The notes under the pieces were generated by a model that was not told where the DNA came from, made no database searches, and was given only the letters and a program-made list of their open reading frames with translations. A stretch of 64,000 nucleotides of DNA from positions 123,280-187,279 of the forward strand of contig JAKLIF010000007.1 in the NCBI GenBank assembly GCA_022709755.1. The letters are read 5' to 3'. The stretch's first letter is position 1. The number at the start of each line of letters is the position of its first letter. The DNA is from Elusimicrobiota bacterium (lineage in GTDB: Bacteria > Elusimicrobiota > Elusimicrobia > FEN-1173 > JAKLIF01). Of the stretch, positions 18,823 through 26,225 are shown piece after piece. The position numbers were made by a program, and so were the translations under genes.

Positions 18823-18837
18823 TCGTTTATAAAGAGA

Positions 18838-18871
18838 AGGTGGGCGCCTACGCCGAGTGAGGCACCCACCT
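18838..18871 (-). promoter_or_regulatory. Strong RNA hairpin between rsmH and ftsL
   Basis: On the minus strand AGGTGGGTGCC and GGCGCCCACCT form an 11-bp stem (one G-U) around a 12-nt loop, followed by TCTCTTTAT. It looks like a weak intrinsic terminator or an attenuator/mRNA-processing element that could lower ftsL and downstream expression relative to mraZ and rsmH. Confidence 0.6.
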
Positions 18872-18878
18872 GTCAAAT

Positions 18879-19766
18879 CTATGTTTTCTCGAAAACCCTC
18901 ATTTTCGCGCTCCGGCTCATCGGATTCCCCCGCATCTCTTCCTCCGACGGCTCCCTGAACGACGGTCGGATGACCGTCAAACCCGTGTTTTCCTTTCCGA
19001 ACCACTTCACGGCCCTGTCTTCCAAAGAATGGAACGTGATGATGACCAACCGTCCGCCAGGGGTCAGCCGCGCCCCCACCTTTTCCAAAAAATCTTTCAA
19101 GTGATCCAACTCCCGATTGACGGCCATCCGGAGAGCCAAGAACACCCGAGTCGCCGGATGTTTCCCCCCGCGCCGAGGCAATGTTTTCTCAAGAGCGGCC
19201 GCCATCTCGCTCGTCGTCCTCCAGGTCGAGATCCCGCCGATCAGGAAACGGGCCAGCCGTCGGGCCTGAGCTCCTTCACCGCACTCGGTCAGTCGGTTCT
19301 CCAATTCCGCCGGGGTCACACGCGCCAGATAGTCGGCGACCGTCTCCCCCTGGGACCGATCCATCCGCATATCGATCGGGCCCTCGTTCTGAAAACTGAA
19401 ACCGCGTTCCGGACTCAGGAGTTGGACGGACGACACGCCCAGATCCAGGAGGATCCCGTCCGCCTGGTCCCATCCCGCCCGGTCCATCATGGAATCGATC
19501 CGAGAATAGTTCCCCTGGCAAAGCCGGAGCCGGGAGCCGAACGGTTTCAAGCGCTCCCCGGCGCGTTCAAGGGCCTCCGCATCGACATCCACCCCCAGCA
19601 GTTCCCCCGACGGGGAAGAAGCCTGCAACAGGGCTTCCGCATGCCCCCCCATCCCCACCGTCCCATCGACATATCTTCCCCCCGCCTTCGGCATCAAAGC
19701 CTCGACGGCCTCTCGGAGGAGGACAGGCGTATGAAGAATCCGATCAGTCAAAGAACCTTCGCTCAA
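18879..19766 (-). CDS. rsmH: 16S rRNA (cytosine(1402)-N(4))-methyltransferase
   Basis: S-adenosylmethionine-dependent enzyme that methylates C1402 in the ribosomal decoding centre; also called MraW. The 295-aa protein has HTPVLLREAVEAL at the start, the SAM loop DGTVGMGGHAEALL, ILLDLGVSSVQL, and FSFQNEGPIDMRMD, followed by the substrate-recognition helices and ITFHSLEDRAVKWF. It lies 6 bp after mraZ, the usual order. Confidence 0.97.
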   Translation of the reverse strand: MSEGSLTDRILHTPVLLREAVEALMPKAGGRYVDGTVGMGGHAEALLQASSPSGELLGVDVDAEALERAGERLKPFGSRLRLCQGNYSRIDSMMDRAGWDQADGILLDLGVSSVQLLSPERGFSFQNEGPIDMRMDRSQGETVADYLARVTPAELENRLTECGEGAQARRLARFLIGGISTWRTTSEMAAALEKTLPRRGGKHPATRVFLALRMAVNRELDHLKDFLEKVGARLTPGGRLVIITFHSLEDRAVKWFGKENTGLTVIRPSFREPSEEEMRGNPMSRSAKMRVFEKT

Positions 19767-19772
19767 AAGGCA

Positions 19773-20198
19773 TCAGATCTCTATTTGATCCGATATCTTC
19801 GAAAATGTTTTTTCCGCGACCTGGCGATATTTCCGCCATCGGTCCGCCGCCCAGATCTCGATATGGGTATCGACGCCGATCACGATCACGTCGCGCCGGA
19901 TTCCGGCGAACGTCCCCAACGATTCCGGCACCAAGAGCCGCCCCTGGGCATCGATCTCGGCGGGCACCGCTCCGGAGATCAGCAACCGCCGGAACGCCCG
20001 CGCCTGGGCCTTATCGGTCACCGGGAGGACTTCCAGCTTATGCGATAGTTTTTCCCACGCCGACATCGTATAAAGCGAGAGACACCCTTCCAATCCGCGA
20101 GCCAGGATAAATCGTTTTTGATCCCCGCGCAGACGCACCGGGATGAAGAGCCGCCTTTTTCCGTCGATGTTATGCGAATATTCGCCGCCTAAAAACAT
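19773..20198 (-). CDS. mraZ: MraZ transcriptional regulator
   Basis: A 141-aa DNA-binding protein with two AbrB/SpoVT-like halves; the characteristic turns are NIDGKRRLFIP near residue 10 and EIDAQGRLLVP near residue 81. MraZ assembles into rings and in E. coli represses its own dcw operon by binding direct repeats in front of mraZ. Matching repeats are present here, so autoregulation is likely. It is the first gene of the dcw operon. Confidence 0.95.
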   Translation of the reverse strand: MFLGGEYSHNIDGKRRLFIPVRLRGDQKRFILARGLEGCLSLYTMSAWEKLSHKLEVLPVTDKAQARAFRRLLISGAVPAEIDAQGRLLVPESLGTFAGIRRDVIVIGVDTHIEIWAADRWRKYRQVAEKTFSKISDQIEI

Positions 20199-20210
20199 AT
20201 GGATGATTAT

Positions 20211-20244
20211 CCACTCCTATACACATTTCCCCACTTATTACCAC
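20211..20244 (-). promoter_or_regulatory. MraZ operator (four 10-bp direct repeats)
   Basis: On the minus strand GTGG, GTGG, GTGT and GTGG recur at exact 10-bp steps (ends at 20244, 20234, 20224, 20214), 13 nt upstream of the mraZ ATG. Period and core match the known MraZ boxes. They lie just downstream of the -10 box, so bound MraZ would block the start of transcription. Confidence 0.8.
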
Positions 20245-20251
20245 CTCACTA

Positions 20252-20280
20252 AATATAACAGACAGCGCCCTCATTGTCAA
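20252..20280 (-). promoter_or_regulatory. Sigma-70-type promoter of the dcw operon
   Basis: TTGACA (20280-20275) and TATATT (20257-20252) with a 17-bp spacer on the minus strand: a near-consensus promoter. The start site would fall near 20245, leaving a leader of about 47 nt that contains the MraZ repeats. The stretch from here to the rnpB terminator (20281-20395) shows no supportable gene. Confidence 0.85.
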
Positions 20281-20395
20281 CAAATATTTTGGATTTTTTT
20301 TGCGGGACGCCTCTCCGGACGCCGCCTCCGCCGGAGGATGGGGAAGTCCTCGACCCACAGGGGCCTTCCCCGAGAGAGGGGATGGGATCCCCCCC

Positions 20396-20439
20396 CAAAA
20401 AAAGACAGGGGCCAGCAAATGTTTGTTTGCTGGCCCCTG
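20396..20439 (-). terminator. Intrinsic terminator of rnpB
   Basis: On the minus strand CAGGGGCCAGCAAA (20439-20426) pairs perfectly with TTTGCTGGCCCCTG (20419-20406): 14 bp around a 6-nt loop, then TCTTTTTTT. It closes the tRNA/zinc-ribbon/rnpB operon and insulates the mraZ promoter. Confidence 0.95.
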
Positions 20440-20444
20440 ACGTT

Positions 20445-20858
20445 GTCGACGACCTGTACACCGAGTTCTGTTTCCGACGCCGGTCAGACGTCGGAATGAG
20501 GATCATTTCTCTTGCCCCGATTTCTCAGGGTCGTAGCGGCCGACCCGAATCCAAGGGGTTGAGGTCCCCCCCGCTGTTCACGCAAGGGCCGACAAAGCGG
20601 TCCTCACGACTGCGGGTGATTCAGTTTGGCCTTGCTCCCGATGGGGTTTTCCTCGCGGCCTCCTCGCGGAAGCCGGACGTGAGCTCTTACCTCGCGTTTT
20701 CACCCTTACCCCGTTGCCGGGGCGGTTTATTTTCTGCGGCACTCTCCGTGCCCGCCCAACGTAAAGACGGACCCTCCGTGTTACGGAGCATCGTTCTCAA
20801 CGGAGCTCGGACTTTCCTCCCCGGCCTCCGTGGGCCGGAGCGATCCTCCGGTCGTCGA
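20445..20858 (-). ncRNA. rnpB: RNase P RNA
   Basis: Catalytic RNA that trims the 5' leader from tRNA precursors. Ends are set by the P1 helix: CGACGACC (20857-20850) pairs with GGTCGTCG (20454-20447). Universal core segments are present in order: GAGGAAAGTCCGAGCTCC near 20819-20802, AGGGTGAAAACGCGAGGTAA, GGGAGCAAGGCCAAAC, and the 3' ACAGAACTCGG (around 20471). Length is about 414 nt. It begins 26 bp after the zinc-ribbon gene and is followed at once by a terminator, so it seems to be co-transcribed with two tRNAs. Confidence 0.95.
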
Positions 20859-20884
20859 TAAAAAGAACCGTTCCGCTTCCGGGT

Positions 20885-21613
20885 CTACGGCTGGGCCGCG
20901 GGTTCCGGAGCGGGTTGATACAAAATCCGAGTGCAGGTCTCGCACGTGACGATCTCCTTGTCACGGCGGACTTCATTGATCAGGTGAGGCGGCAGTTTCA
21001 TGCGGCATCCCCCGCAAGAACCGCTCTGGACCGGGACAAGGACCTTCATCCCCTGTCGATTCCGGCGGATCGCTTCGTAACGGCCAGAATGCTCCGCCCC
21101 CAGCGCCTGAAGCAATCCTTCCCGTTGGACCTTCTTATCGGCCATGTCCATCTGGATCTTCTTATCTTCCTCATCCAGGGCCGATATCTGGCGTTCAAGG
21201 AACTCCTTCTGATGCAGGAATTCCTTTTCTTTCGCCTTCTGGTCCCGCTGGAACTGTTCGATGGATTCCATCAGCCCCAGCACCTTGTCCTCCAACTCGT
21301 TTTTCTTCCCCTTGGCCCCTTCGATCTGTTGGAGCAGGGCGCGGTAGGCCTCGTTCGTCTTCACCGAATTGAGTTCGGAACCGCTCTTCCGGACTTGCTG
21401 CTCTTGCGCATCGATGTCGAGTTCGAGATTCTTCTTATCCAACTGCAACTGCACCAGGGTCTGCTTGAAATCCTCGAACCCCTTCTGCAGCGTCTGGATG
21501 TCATCCTGCAAACTCTGTCGGCGCGGCGGGACCCCGTCGCGCATCGACTGGAGGTGGTCCAATTCGACATCGAGATTCTGGAGCGCAAGGAGCCGCGTGA
21601 TGTTCTCATTCAT
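20885..21613 (-). CDS. Coiled-coil protein with C4-type zinc ribbon (zf-RING_7 family)
   Basis: A 242-aa cytoplasmic protein. Residues about 5-190 form a long antiparallel coiled coil rich in Gln, Glu and Lys. The C-terminal zinc ribbon has CGGC and CETC about 20 residues apart, spanning LPPHLINEVRRDKEIVTC. The family includes Helicobacter HP0958 (FlgZ) and many uncharacterised proteins; a nucleic-acid role is often supposed but not shown. A frame open upstream overlaps the tRNA genes and is not used; the ATG at 21613 is 11 bp after tRNA-Val. Its position between tRNAs and rnpB hints at RNA metabolism. Confidence 0.88.
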   Translation of the reverse strand: MNENITRLLALQNLDVELDHLQSMRDGVPPRRQSLQDDIQTLQKGFEDFKQTLVQLQLDKKNLELDIDAQEQQVRKSGSELNSVKTNEAYRALLQQIEGAKGKKNELEDKVLGLMESIEQFQRDQKAKEKEFLHQKEFLERQISALDEEDKKIQMDMADKKVQREGLLQALGAEHSGRYEAIRRNRQGMKVLVPVQSGSCGGCRMKLPPHLINEVRRDKEIVTCETCTRILYQPAPEPAAQP

Positions 21614-21624
21614 GGCAAAGTGTG

Positions 21625-21696
21625 TGGGTCGTAAAGGGTTCGAACCTTTGGCCTCTCGCGTGTGAGGCGAGCGCTCTTCCGCTGAGCTAACGACCC
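21625..21696 (-). tRNA. tRNA-Val (anticodon CAC)
   Basis: A 72-nt cloverleaf: acceptor GGGTCGT/ACGACCC, D arm GCTC...GAGC, anticodon stem CTCGC/GCGAG with loop CTCACAC (anticodon CAC), T loop TTCGAAC, discriminator A. CCA is not encoded and must be added by CCA transferase. Confidence 0.95.
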
Positions 21697-21708
21697 TCCT
21701 TTTGAAAG

Positions 21709-21782
21709 TGGGCCCTGGAGGACTTGAACCTCCGACCAACCCGTTATGAGCGGGCTGCTCTAACCAACTGAGCTAAGGGCCC
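21709..21782 (-). tRNA. tRNA-Ile2 (anticodon CAT, lysidine type)
   Basis: A 74-nt cloverleaf with acceptor GGGCCCT/AGGGCCC and anticodon loop CTCATAA (anticodon CAT). The body, with TTAGCTCAGTTGGTTAGAGC and TTGGTCGGAGGTTCAAGTCC, closely follows E. coli tRNA-Ile2, not elongator or initiator Met. It should read AUA after TilS converts C34 to lysidine. CCA is not encoded. It is first in its operon, 12 bp before tRNA-Val. Confidence 0.85.
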
Positions 21783-21815
21783 GTTCAGACCGCCCAGATG
21801 GCGTTTCCACTAATA

Positions 21816-21842
21816 ATTATGAAACATTGAAGACGGTGTCAA
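21816..21842 (-). promoter_or_regulatory. Promoter of the tRNA-Ile2/tRNA-Val/zinc-ribbon/rnpB operon
   Basis: A perfect TTGACA (21842-21837) is followed on the minus strand by CATAATTATTA; the best -10 is CATAAT (21821-21816) at a short 15-bp spacing, or TAATTA at 17 bp. It lies right after the rpoD stop and about 35 nt before tRNA-Ile2. Confidence 0.65.
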
Positions 21843-21849
21843 TAGTCCC

Positions 21850-23580
21850 CTAGTCGAGATATTCACGGAGGATCCGGCTGCGCGACGGATGGCGCAGTTT
21901 CCGGATGGCCTTGGCTTCGATCTGGCGCACGCGTTCCCGCGTGACGTTGAAGATGCGGCCCAGTTCCTCCAGGGTCCTCGGATACCCCGTGCCGATCCCG
22001 AACCGGAGGCGGATGATCTGAGCTTCCCGTTCGTTCAGGGAGACCAGCGATTTCTCCACCTCTTTCCGACGGAGCAAGTCGCGCGCGGAGACCGACGGGG
22101 AAACTCCACCCCGGTCCTCGATGAAATCTTCCAGGCAGGAATCCTCCTCCTCTCCCACGGGGGTGGTGAGGGAGAGCGGATCCTGCATGATCTTCAGGAT
22201 CTGCCGGACCTTCTCCTGGGACAAACGGAGCGCCGCCCCGTATTCCTCGATGGAGGGGTCCCGCCCCATCTCTTGACGGAACTTCCGGGAGACCTTGGAC
22301 AGTTTGGAGATGATCTCCTTCATGTGCACGGGGATCCGAATCGTGCGTCCCTGATCGGCGATGGCGCGGTTGATCGACTGACGGATCCACCAGGTCGCAT
22401 ACGTCGAGAATTTAAAACCGCGCTTCCACTCAAACTTCTCGACCGCCTTGATCAAACCCAATCCGCCTTCCTGGATCAGATCCGCCAATTCCAGATTGGA
22501 TCCCACGTGTTTCTTCGCGATGGAGACCACCAACCGGAGGTTGGCCCGGATGAGCTTCAACTTATCTTTCAGGATGGCCTCTTCCAATTCACGGATCCGG
22601 CCGTCCAGGGACAGGAGCTGTTCCATGCTCACCGGCAAGGACCGGACGAAGCGGACGAGCCGCTGGGAGATATTATCCAGGTTCTCCATCGTGGCTTCGA
22701 TCCCCGTCAGGGTGTATCCCGTCACGCGGCGGAACGCGGCCGGGGACATGGCTCCGGAGGAGGCCCGGGAGTAGAGTTTCTTCAGTTCCACATAGGGCAG
22801 TTTGATCCGCTTCTCATACCGTTGGATCTCATCCTTGCATTCGCGGACCTTGAGTCCGACGGTCTTGATCTTGTTGATGAGCCGTTTGATCTTGTCCTGG
22901 TTCAGATTCAGACCGATGATCTGGCTGACGATGTTGTTCTGCTCCTTCTCGATCATGTCCAACAGTTTCTGCTTCCGGCTGTTCGTCGGATGCCGTCGGA
23001 GCTGTTCGCGGAAATTGATGATCTTCTTTTCGCTCTTGCCGATGGACTTCACCACCATCTTGACCTTCCGGCGCATGCGCGAAAGCTCCTGGGCCGTCCG
23101 GCGTCCGCGGGGCATCAGCTCCTTCGGTTTCATCTCCTGTTGTTCCAGGAGCGCCTCCCAGTTCCTTATCTCGCGGTGGGTAATCGGGGAGCGCAACACG
23201 AGCAACTTCAGCTCCCGTTCGTTCTCCTTGATGCTGCGGGCCAGGGAAACCTCTTCCTCCCGGGAGAGCAGCGGCACTTTCCCCATCTCGGACAAGTACA
23301 TCCGGATGGAGTTCTGGGTGTCCAATTCCAGCTCGGGGATGACCAGTTCCTCGTTCCCCTCGTCGAACTTCGACTTCAACCCCCCGTATTCGCGTCTCTC
23401 GACGACCTCGATGCCCATGTCCTCCAAGGTATTGAACAGTGAATCGATCTCCTCAGACGTCAGGGAGGTGTCCGGGAGTTGGCGGGAAATGTCCTCATAC
23501 GTCAGGTAACCGTTCTCTTTTCCCTGTTCAATCAGCCCGTGCAATATCTTCTGATAAGCAGCCGTGTTTCGCTCATCCAT
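21850..23580 (-). CDS. rpoD: RNA polymerase primary sigma factor (sigma-70)
   Basis: The 576-aa housekeeping sigma factor. Region 1.1 is at the N terminus, 1.2 starts at NSIRMYLSEMGKVPLL, a non-conserved insert follows, then regions 2.1-2.4 (ANLRLVVSIAKKHVG, LIQEGGLGLIKAVEKF, FSTYATWWIRQSINRAI), region 3 and region 4.2 (TLEELGRIFNVTRERVRQIE), which reads the -35 box. The TTGACA/TATAAT-like promoters in this window fit it. It follows dnaG by 54 bp, as in the classical rpsU-dnaG-rpoD operon. Confidence 0.97.
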   Translation of the reverse strand: MDERNTAAYQKILHGLIEQGKENGYLTYEDISRQLPDTSLTSEEIDSLFNTLEDMGIEVVERREYGGLKSKFDEGNEELVIPELELDTQNSIRMYLSEMGKVPLLSREEEVSLARSIKENERELKLLVLRSPITHREIRNWEALLEQQEMKPKELMPRGRRTAQELSRMRRKVKMVVKSIGKSEKKIINFREQLRRHPTNSRKQKLLDMIEKEQNNIVSQIIGLNLNQDKIKRLINKIKTVGLKVRECKDEIQRYEKRIKLPYVELKKLYSRASSGAMSPAAFRRVTGYTLTGIEATMENLDNISQRLVRFVRSLPVSMEQLLSLDGRIRELEEAILKDKLKLIRANLRLVVSIAKKHVGSNLELADLIQEGGLGLIKAVEKFEWKRGFKFSTYATWWIRQSINRAIADQGRTIRIPVHMKEIISKLSKVSRKFRQEMGRDPSIEEYGAALRLSQEKVRQILKIMQDPLSLTTPVGEEEDSCLEDFIEDRGGVSPSVSARDLLRRKEVEKSLVSLNEREAQIIRLRFGIGTGYPRTLEELGRIFNVTRERVRQIEAKAIRKLRHPSRSRILREYLD

Positions 23581-23634
23581 ACCGCGGATCTCCTTCGTGT
23601 CAAGTCGCCGGCCCGCCGGGCCGGTCGAGAATGT

Positions 23635-25425
23635 TCAATGGGGGCCGGAGATCTCCGGCTTCCCCTTCAAAATCTTCGTCAACTGCGTGTATTCCGCCAA
23701 TTTGGCCTCGTCCCGGGGAACTCGCCCCTCCACCATGGCCAGCACTTCCTTCTCAAGATACCCCAAACGGCGCCGCGCCTTCCAATCCAACAACCGTTTC
23801 ATCAACTGCGACAGGGTCTCCTGCGGGTTCTCAAATTGTTTTTCCTCCATCACCAGCCGAGACATCCAACCCCGATCCGCCTCGCTCATCTCGTTCAGGG
23901 CGTCCGACACGTGGAGAGACTGCGTGGCGGACCACTGGGACTGGAGCTTCCTGAAGAAAACGGCACACCGTTCATCCTGGAATACGTCCGCATCGAAATG
24001 GACTTCCGGCCATATCTCCGGATGACTGCACAGCAACTGAAGCAGTTCCTCCTCGGCGCCGGGGATGGCCGGCCCCGACGCGTGCGACCCCTTGTCGACG
24101 GGCGGGCGCGTCCCTCCGGGTGTTTTCTTACGGAGTTCCTTCTTCAGCGCCGACTCATCCAAACCCAGTTTGGAAGATATCTTCCGGAGCCACTCATGCC
24201 GCAGGATCTCGTTGGGAACCTCTCGCAGAAGATCCAGAAGCCCTTCGGCCTGCCGGATCTTCTCATGCAATCCCTGAAAACGGCCGCTCTGCGCCGCCGC
24301 CTGCGCCAACCAAAAATCCATCACGTCCTCGGCGGACTGCAACACCGCCTGCAACGCGCCGGTCCCCTGCTCCAGGATCAACTCATCCGGATCTTTCCCC
24401 GCCGGCAATCGCGCGATCCTCACGAACAAGTCCGATTGGAGCAATATCTCCGCGGAACGCGACGACGCCCTCACCCCGGCTTCGTCGGGGTCGAACAAGA
24501 GGACCACTTCCTGCACGAACCGCTTCAGGAGGAGGGCCTGGTCCTTCGTGAAAGCCGTCCCCAACAGCGCCACCACGCCCGTCAATCCCGCCTGATGACA
24601 CCCGATGACGTCCATATACCCTTCGACCAAAACAGCCTGATGCTGATCTCGGAGCGTGTTCTTGGCGTGAAAAAGTCCGAACAGATGCCGGCTCTTGGAA
24701 TAGAGGACCGTCTCGGGCGAGTTGATATATTTGGGGATCCCCTCCCCCTCGTCCAACGTCCGTCCCCCGAATCCGATGATGCGGCCATAGATGTCCTGAA
24801 TCGGGAAAACGACCCTTCCCATCAACGGATCATGGTACCGGCCCGTCTTTTCAGAACGGGCGGCCAGTCCGGTCTTGAGGATATCCTCGATCGGGACTCC
24901 CTTATGGAGGGCGTGATCCAGGAAGCCGCTCTGTCGGGGCACATAGCCCACACGGAACTTGGCCATACTGGCCGGCTTGATCCGGCGATCGGACAGGAAC
25001 CGCCGCGCCGTATCCGCCTCCAACCGTTCCTGCAAAGCCGTTTGATAGAAAGCCGCCGCCTGTTCCAACAGGTTCAGATAGCGTTCCTTGTCGCGCGTCT
25101 CCTGGGTGGTATGATCGTGGGTCTTCTCCCAATCGATCTGGATGCCGACCCTCGCCGCCATCTGCTGGAGCGCTTCGGGGAACGACAGGTTCTCCAGCTT
25201 CATCAGAAACTTGAAGACATCCCCGCCTTCCTGACAGGCGCCGAAACAATGCCAAAGACCCAAATCGGGGTTCACGTAGAACGACGGTGTTCTCTCGTTA
25301 TGGAAAGGGCACAGTCCCCGCCACCGGCTGCCGACCCGTTTCAAGGTCGGGACGTGCTCCCTCACGACGTCGATGATGTCGACGGCGCTTCGGACACGAT
25401 CAACAGCCGATTTGGATACACCCAT
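23635..25425 (-). CDS. dnaG: DNA primase
   Basis: Makes RNA primers for replication. From the ATG at 25425 the protein has 596 aa: N-terminal CHC2 zinc finger (CPFHNERTPSF at 39-49), a TOPRIM polymerase core (VLVEGYMDVI and LLFDPDEAG), and a C-terminal helicase-binding domain. The second zinc half reads HCFGACQEGGD, so the cysteines are C-x3-C instead of the usual C-x2-C. The frame is open 22 codons upstream, but that part would include the hairpin at 25466-25488, so the inner ATG is used. Confidence 0.95.
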   Translation of the reverse strand: MGVSKSAVDRVRSAVDIIDVVREHVPTLKRVGSRWRGLCPFHNERTPSFYVNPDLGLWHCFGACQEGGDVFKFLMKLENLSFPEALQQMAARVGIQIDWEKTHDHTTQETRDKERYLNLLEQAAAFYQTALQERLEADTARRFLSDRRIKPASMAKFRVGYVPRQSGFLDHALHKGVPIEDILKTGLAARSEKTGRYHDPLMGRVVFPIQDIYGRIIGFGGRTLDEGEGIPKYINSPETVLYSKSRHLFGLFHAKNTLRDQHQAVLVEGYMDVIGCHQAGLTGVVALLGTAFTKDQALLLKRFVQEVVLLFDPDEAGVRASSRSAEILLQSDLFVRIARLPAGKDPDELILEQGTGALQAVLQSAEDVMDFWLAQAAAQSGRFQGLHEKIRQAEGLLDLLREVPNEILRHEWLRKISSKLGLDESALKKELRKKTPGGTRPPVDKGSHASGPAIPGAEEELLQLLCSHPEIWPEVHFDADVFQDERCAVFFRKLQSQWSATQSLHVSDALNEMSEADRGWMSRLVMEEKQFENPQETLSQLMKRLLDWKARRRLGYLEKEVLAMVEGRVPRDEAKLAEYTQLTKILKGKPEISGPH

Positions 25426-25465
25426 AAAAAACCCGTGATACCGTCGCCGTCCGGAGACGCGGGAC

Positions 25466-25488
25466 GGGACGTTCCGAGAGAACGTCCC
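25466..25488 (-). promoter_or_regulatory. Perfect hairpin between rpsU and dnaG
   Basis: GGGACGTTC and GAACGTCCC form a perfect 9-bp stem with a 5-nt loop, 40 nt before dnaG. No T tract follows. Further up, TTTGAG and CTCAAA (25592-25597 with 25534-25539) could enclose a second structure. E. coli has a terminator and a cleavage site in the same gap that set the rpsU/dnaG ratio; a like role is plausible. Confidence 0.55.
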
Positions 25489-25597
25489 CATCTCCTCGGC
25501 AACGATGACGATTCTGACTCAACAATGGCTTTCTTTGAGCGAGGACGACGTCCCCCCGTGGAAGGGCGGACGTCCAACGTTGCGGAATGACCTCAAA

Positions 25598-25795
25598 TCA
25601 ATAGCGAGAACGAGACATGCGGCGACGCATCTTCCGACGAGCCTCCGCCTGTTTTTTCTTCAGGCGGACAGCCGGGGATTCGTAGAATTCCCGCCGCTTG
25701 ATCTCCTGAATGATCCCATGCCGCTCACATTCCCTCTTGAAACGGCGCAGGGCTTCTTCGATCGTTTCACCTTCGCGAATTTTGACCAAAACCAT
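25598..25795 (-). CDS. rpsU: 30S ribosomal protein S21
   Basis: A 65-aa basic ribosomal protein: MVLVKIREGETIEEALRRFK at the start, then KREFYESPAVRLKKKQ and an Arg/Lys-rich tail. S21 helps the 30S subunit bind mRNA at initiation. The longer open frame overlaps HIT; the ATG at 25795 gives the family length. It starts 28 bp after the HIT gene. Confidence 0.95.
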   Translation of the reverse strand: MVLVKIREGETIEEALRRFKRECERHGIIQEIKRREFYESPAVRLKKKQAEARRKMRRRMSRSRY

Positions 25796-25823
25796 GGATG
25801 TTTTCTGACACCACCTTTCAAAT

Positions 25824-26168
25824 CTAGCCCGGAGGCCAACCCATCTTACGACCACCCAACAAATGCCAATGAAGATGGGCGACCGCTTGTCCGGCATTCG
25901 GCCCGTTGTTGATCACCAGACGGAAACCGGACTGATCGATCCCTTCCTTCTGGGCGATCTGCCGTGCGACCAAACCGACATTGCTGCAAAACACCGTATC
26001 CTCAGGCGTTATGTCCATGACGCCCGGAATATGCTTTTTAGGGATGATCAACACATGGATCGGTGCCTGGGGGTGTATATCCTTGAAGGCGATGACCCGT
26101 TCATCCTCATAGACGATGTCTGCCGGTATCTCTTTTGTAACAATCTTGCAAAATATACAAGAACTCAT
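25824..26168 (-). CDS. HIT-family nucleotide hydrolase (HinT-like)
   Basis: A 114-aa protein of the histidine triad family, which hydrolyses AMP-lysine, AMP-NH2 or related purine phosphoramidates. The triad is VAHLHWHLLGG (HxHxHxx) near the C terminus; CIFCKIV at the start and IPKKHI are also typical of HinT. It begins 57 bp after mtaB and is followed by rpsU. Confidence 0.93.
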   Translation of the reverse strand: MSSCIFCKIVTKEIPADIVYEDERVIAFKDIHPQAPIHVLIIPKKHIPGVMDITPEDTVFCSNVGLVARQIAQKEGIDQSGFRLVINNGPNAGQAVAHLHWHLLGGRKMGWPPG

Positions 26169-26225
26169 CCGACAAGTATAACTAAAAAACCCTTTATTTT
26201 CAATGGTTTTTTAAGGCCCACGAGT

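Noticed and set aside
20170..20506. Small minus-strand open frames over the mraZ leader and the rnpB 3' end
   Set aside because: They cross the rnpB terminator, the mraZ promoter and the operator, and share no protein features.
23479..25590. Long plus-strand open frame of about 700 codons opposite dnaG
   Set aside because: It mirrors the dnaG codons, has no recognisable domain and is typical of antisense frames in GC-rich DNA. The same holds for long plus frames at 29660-31603, 33753-35675 and 50952-53093.
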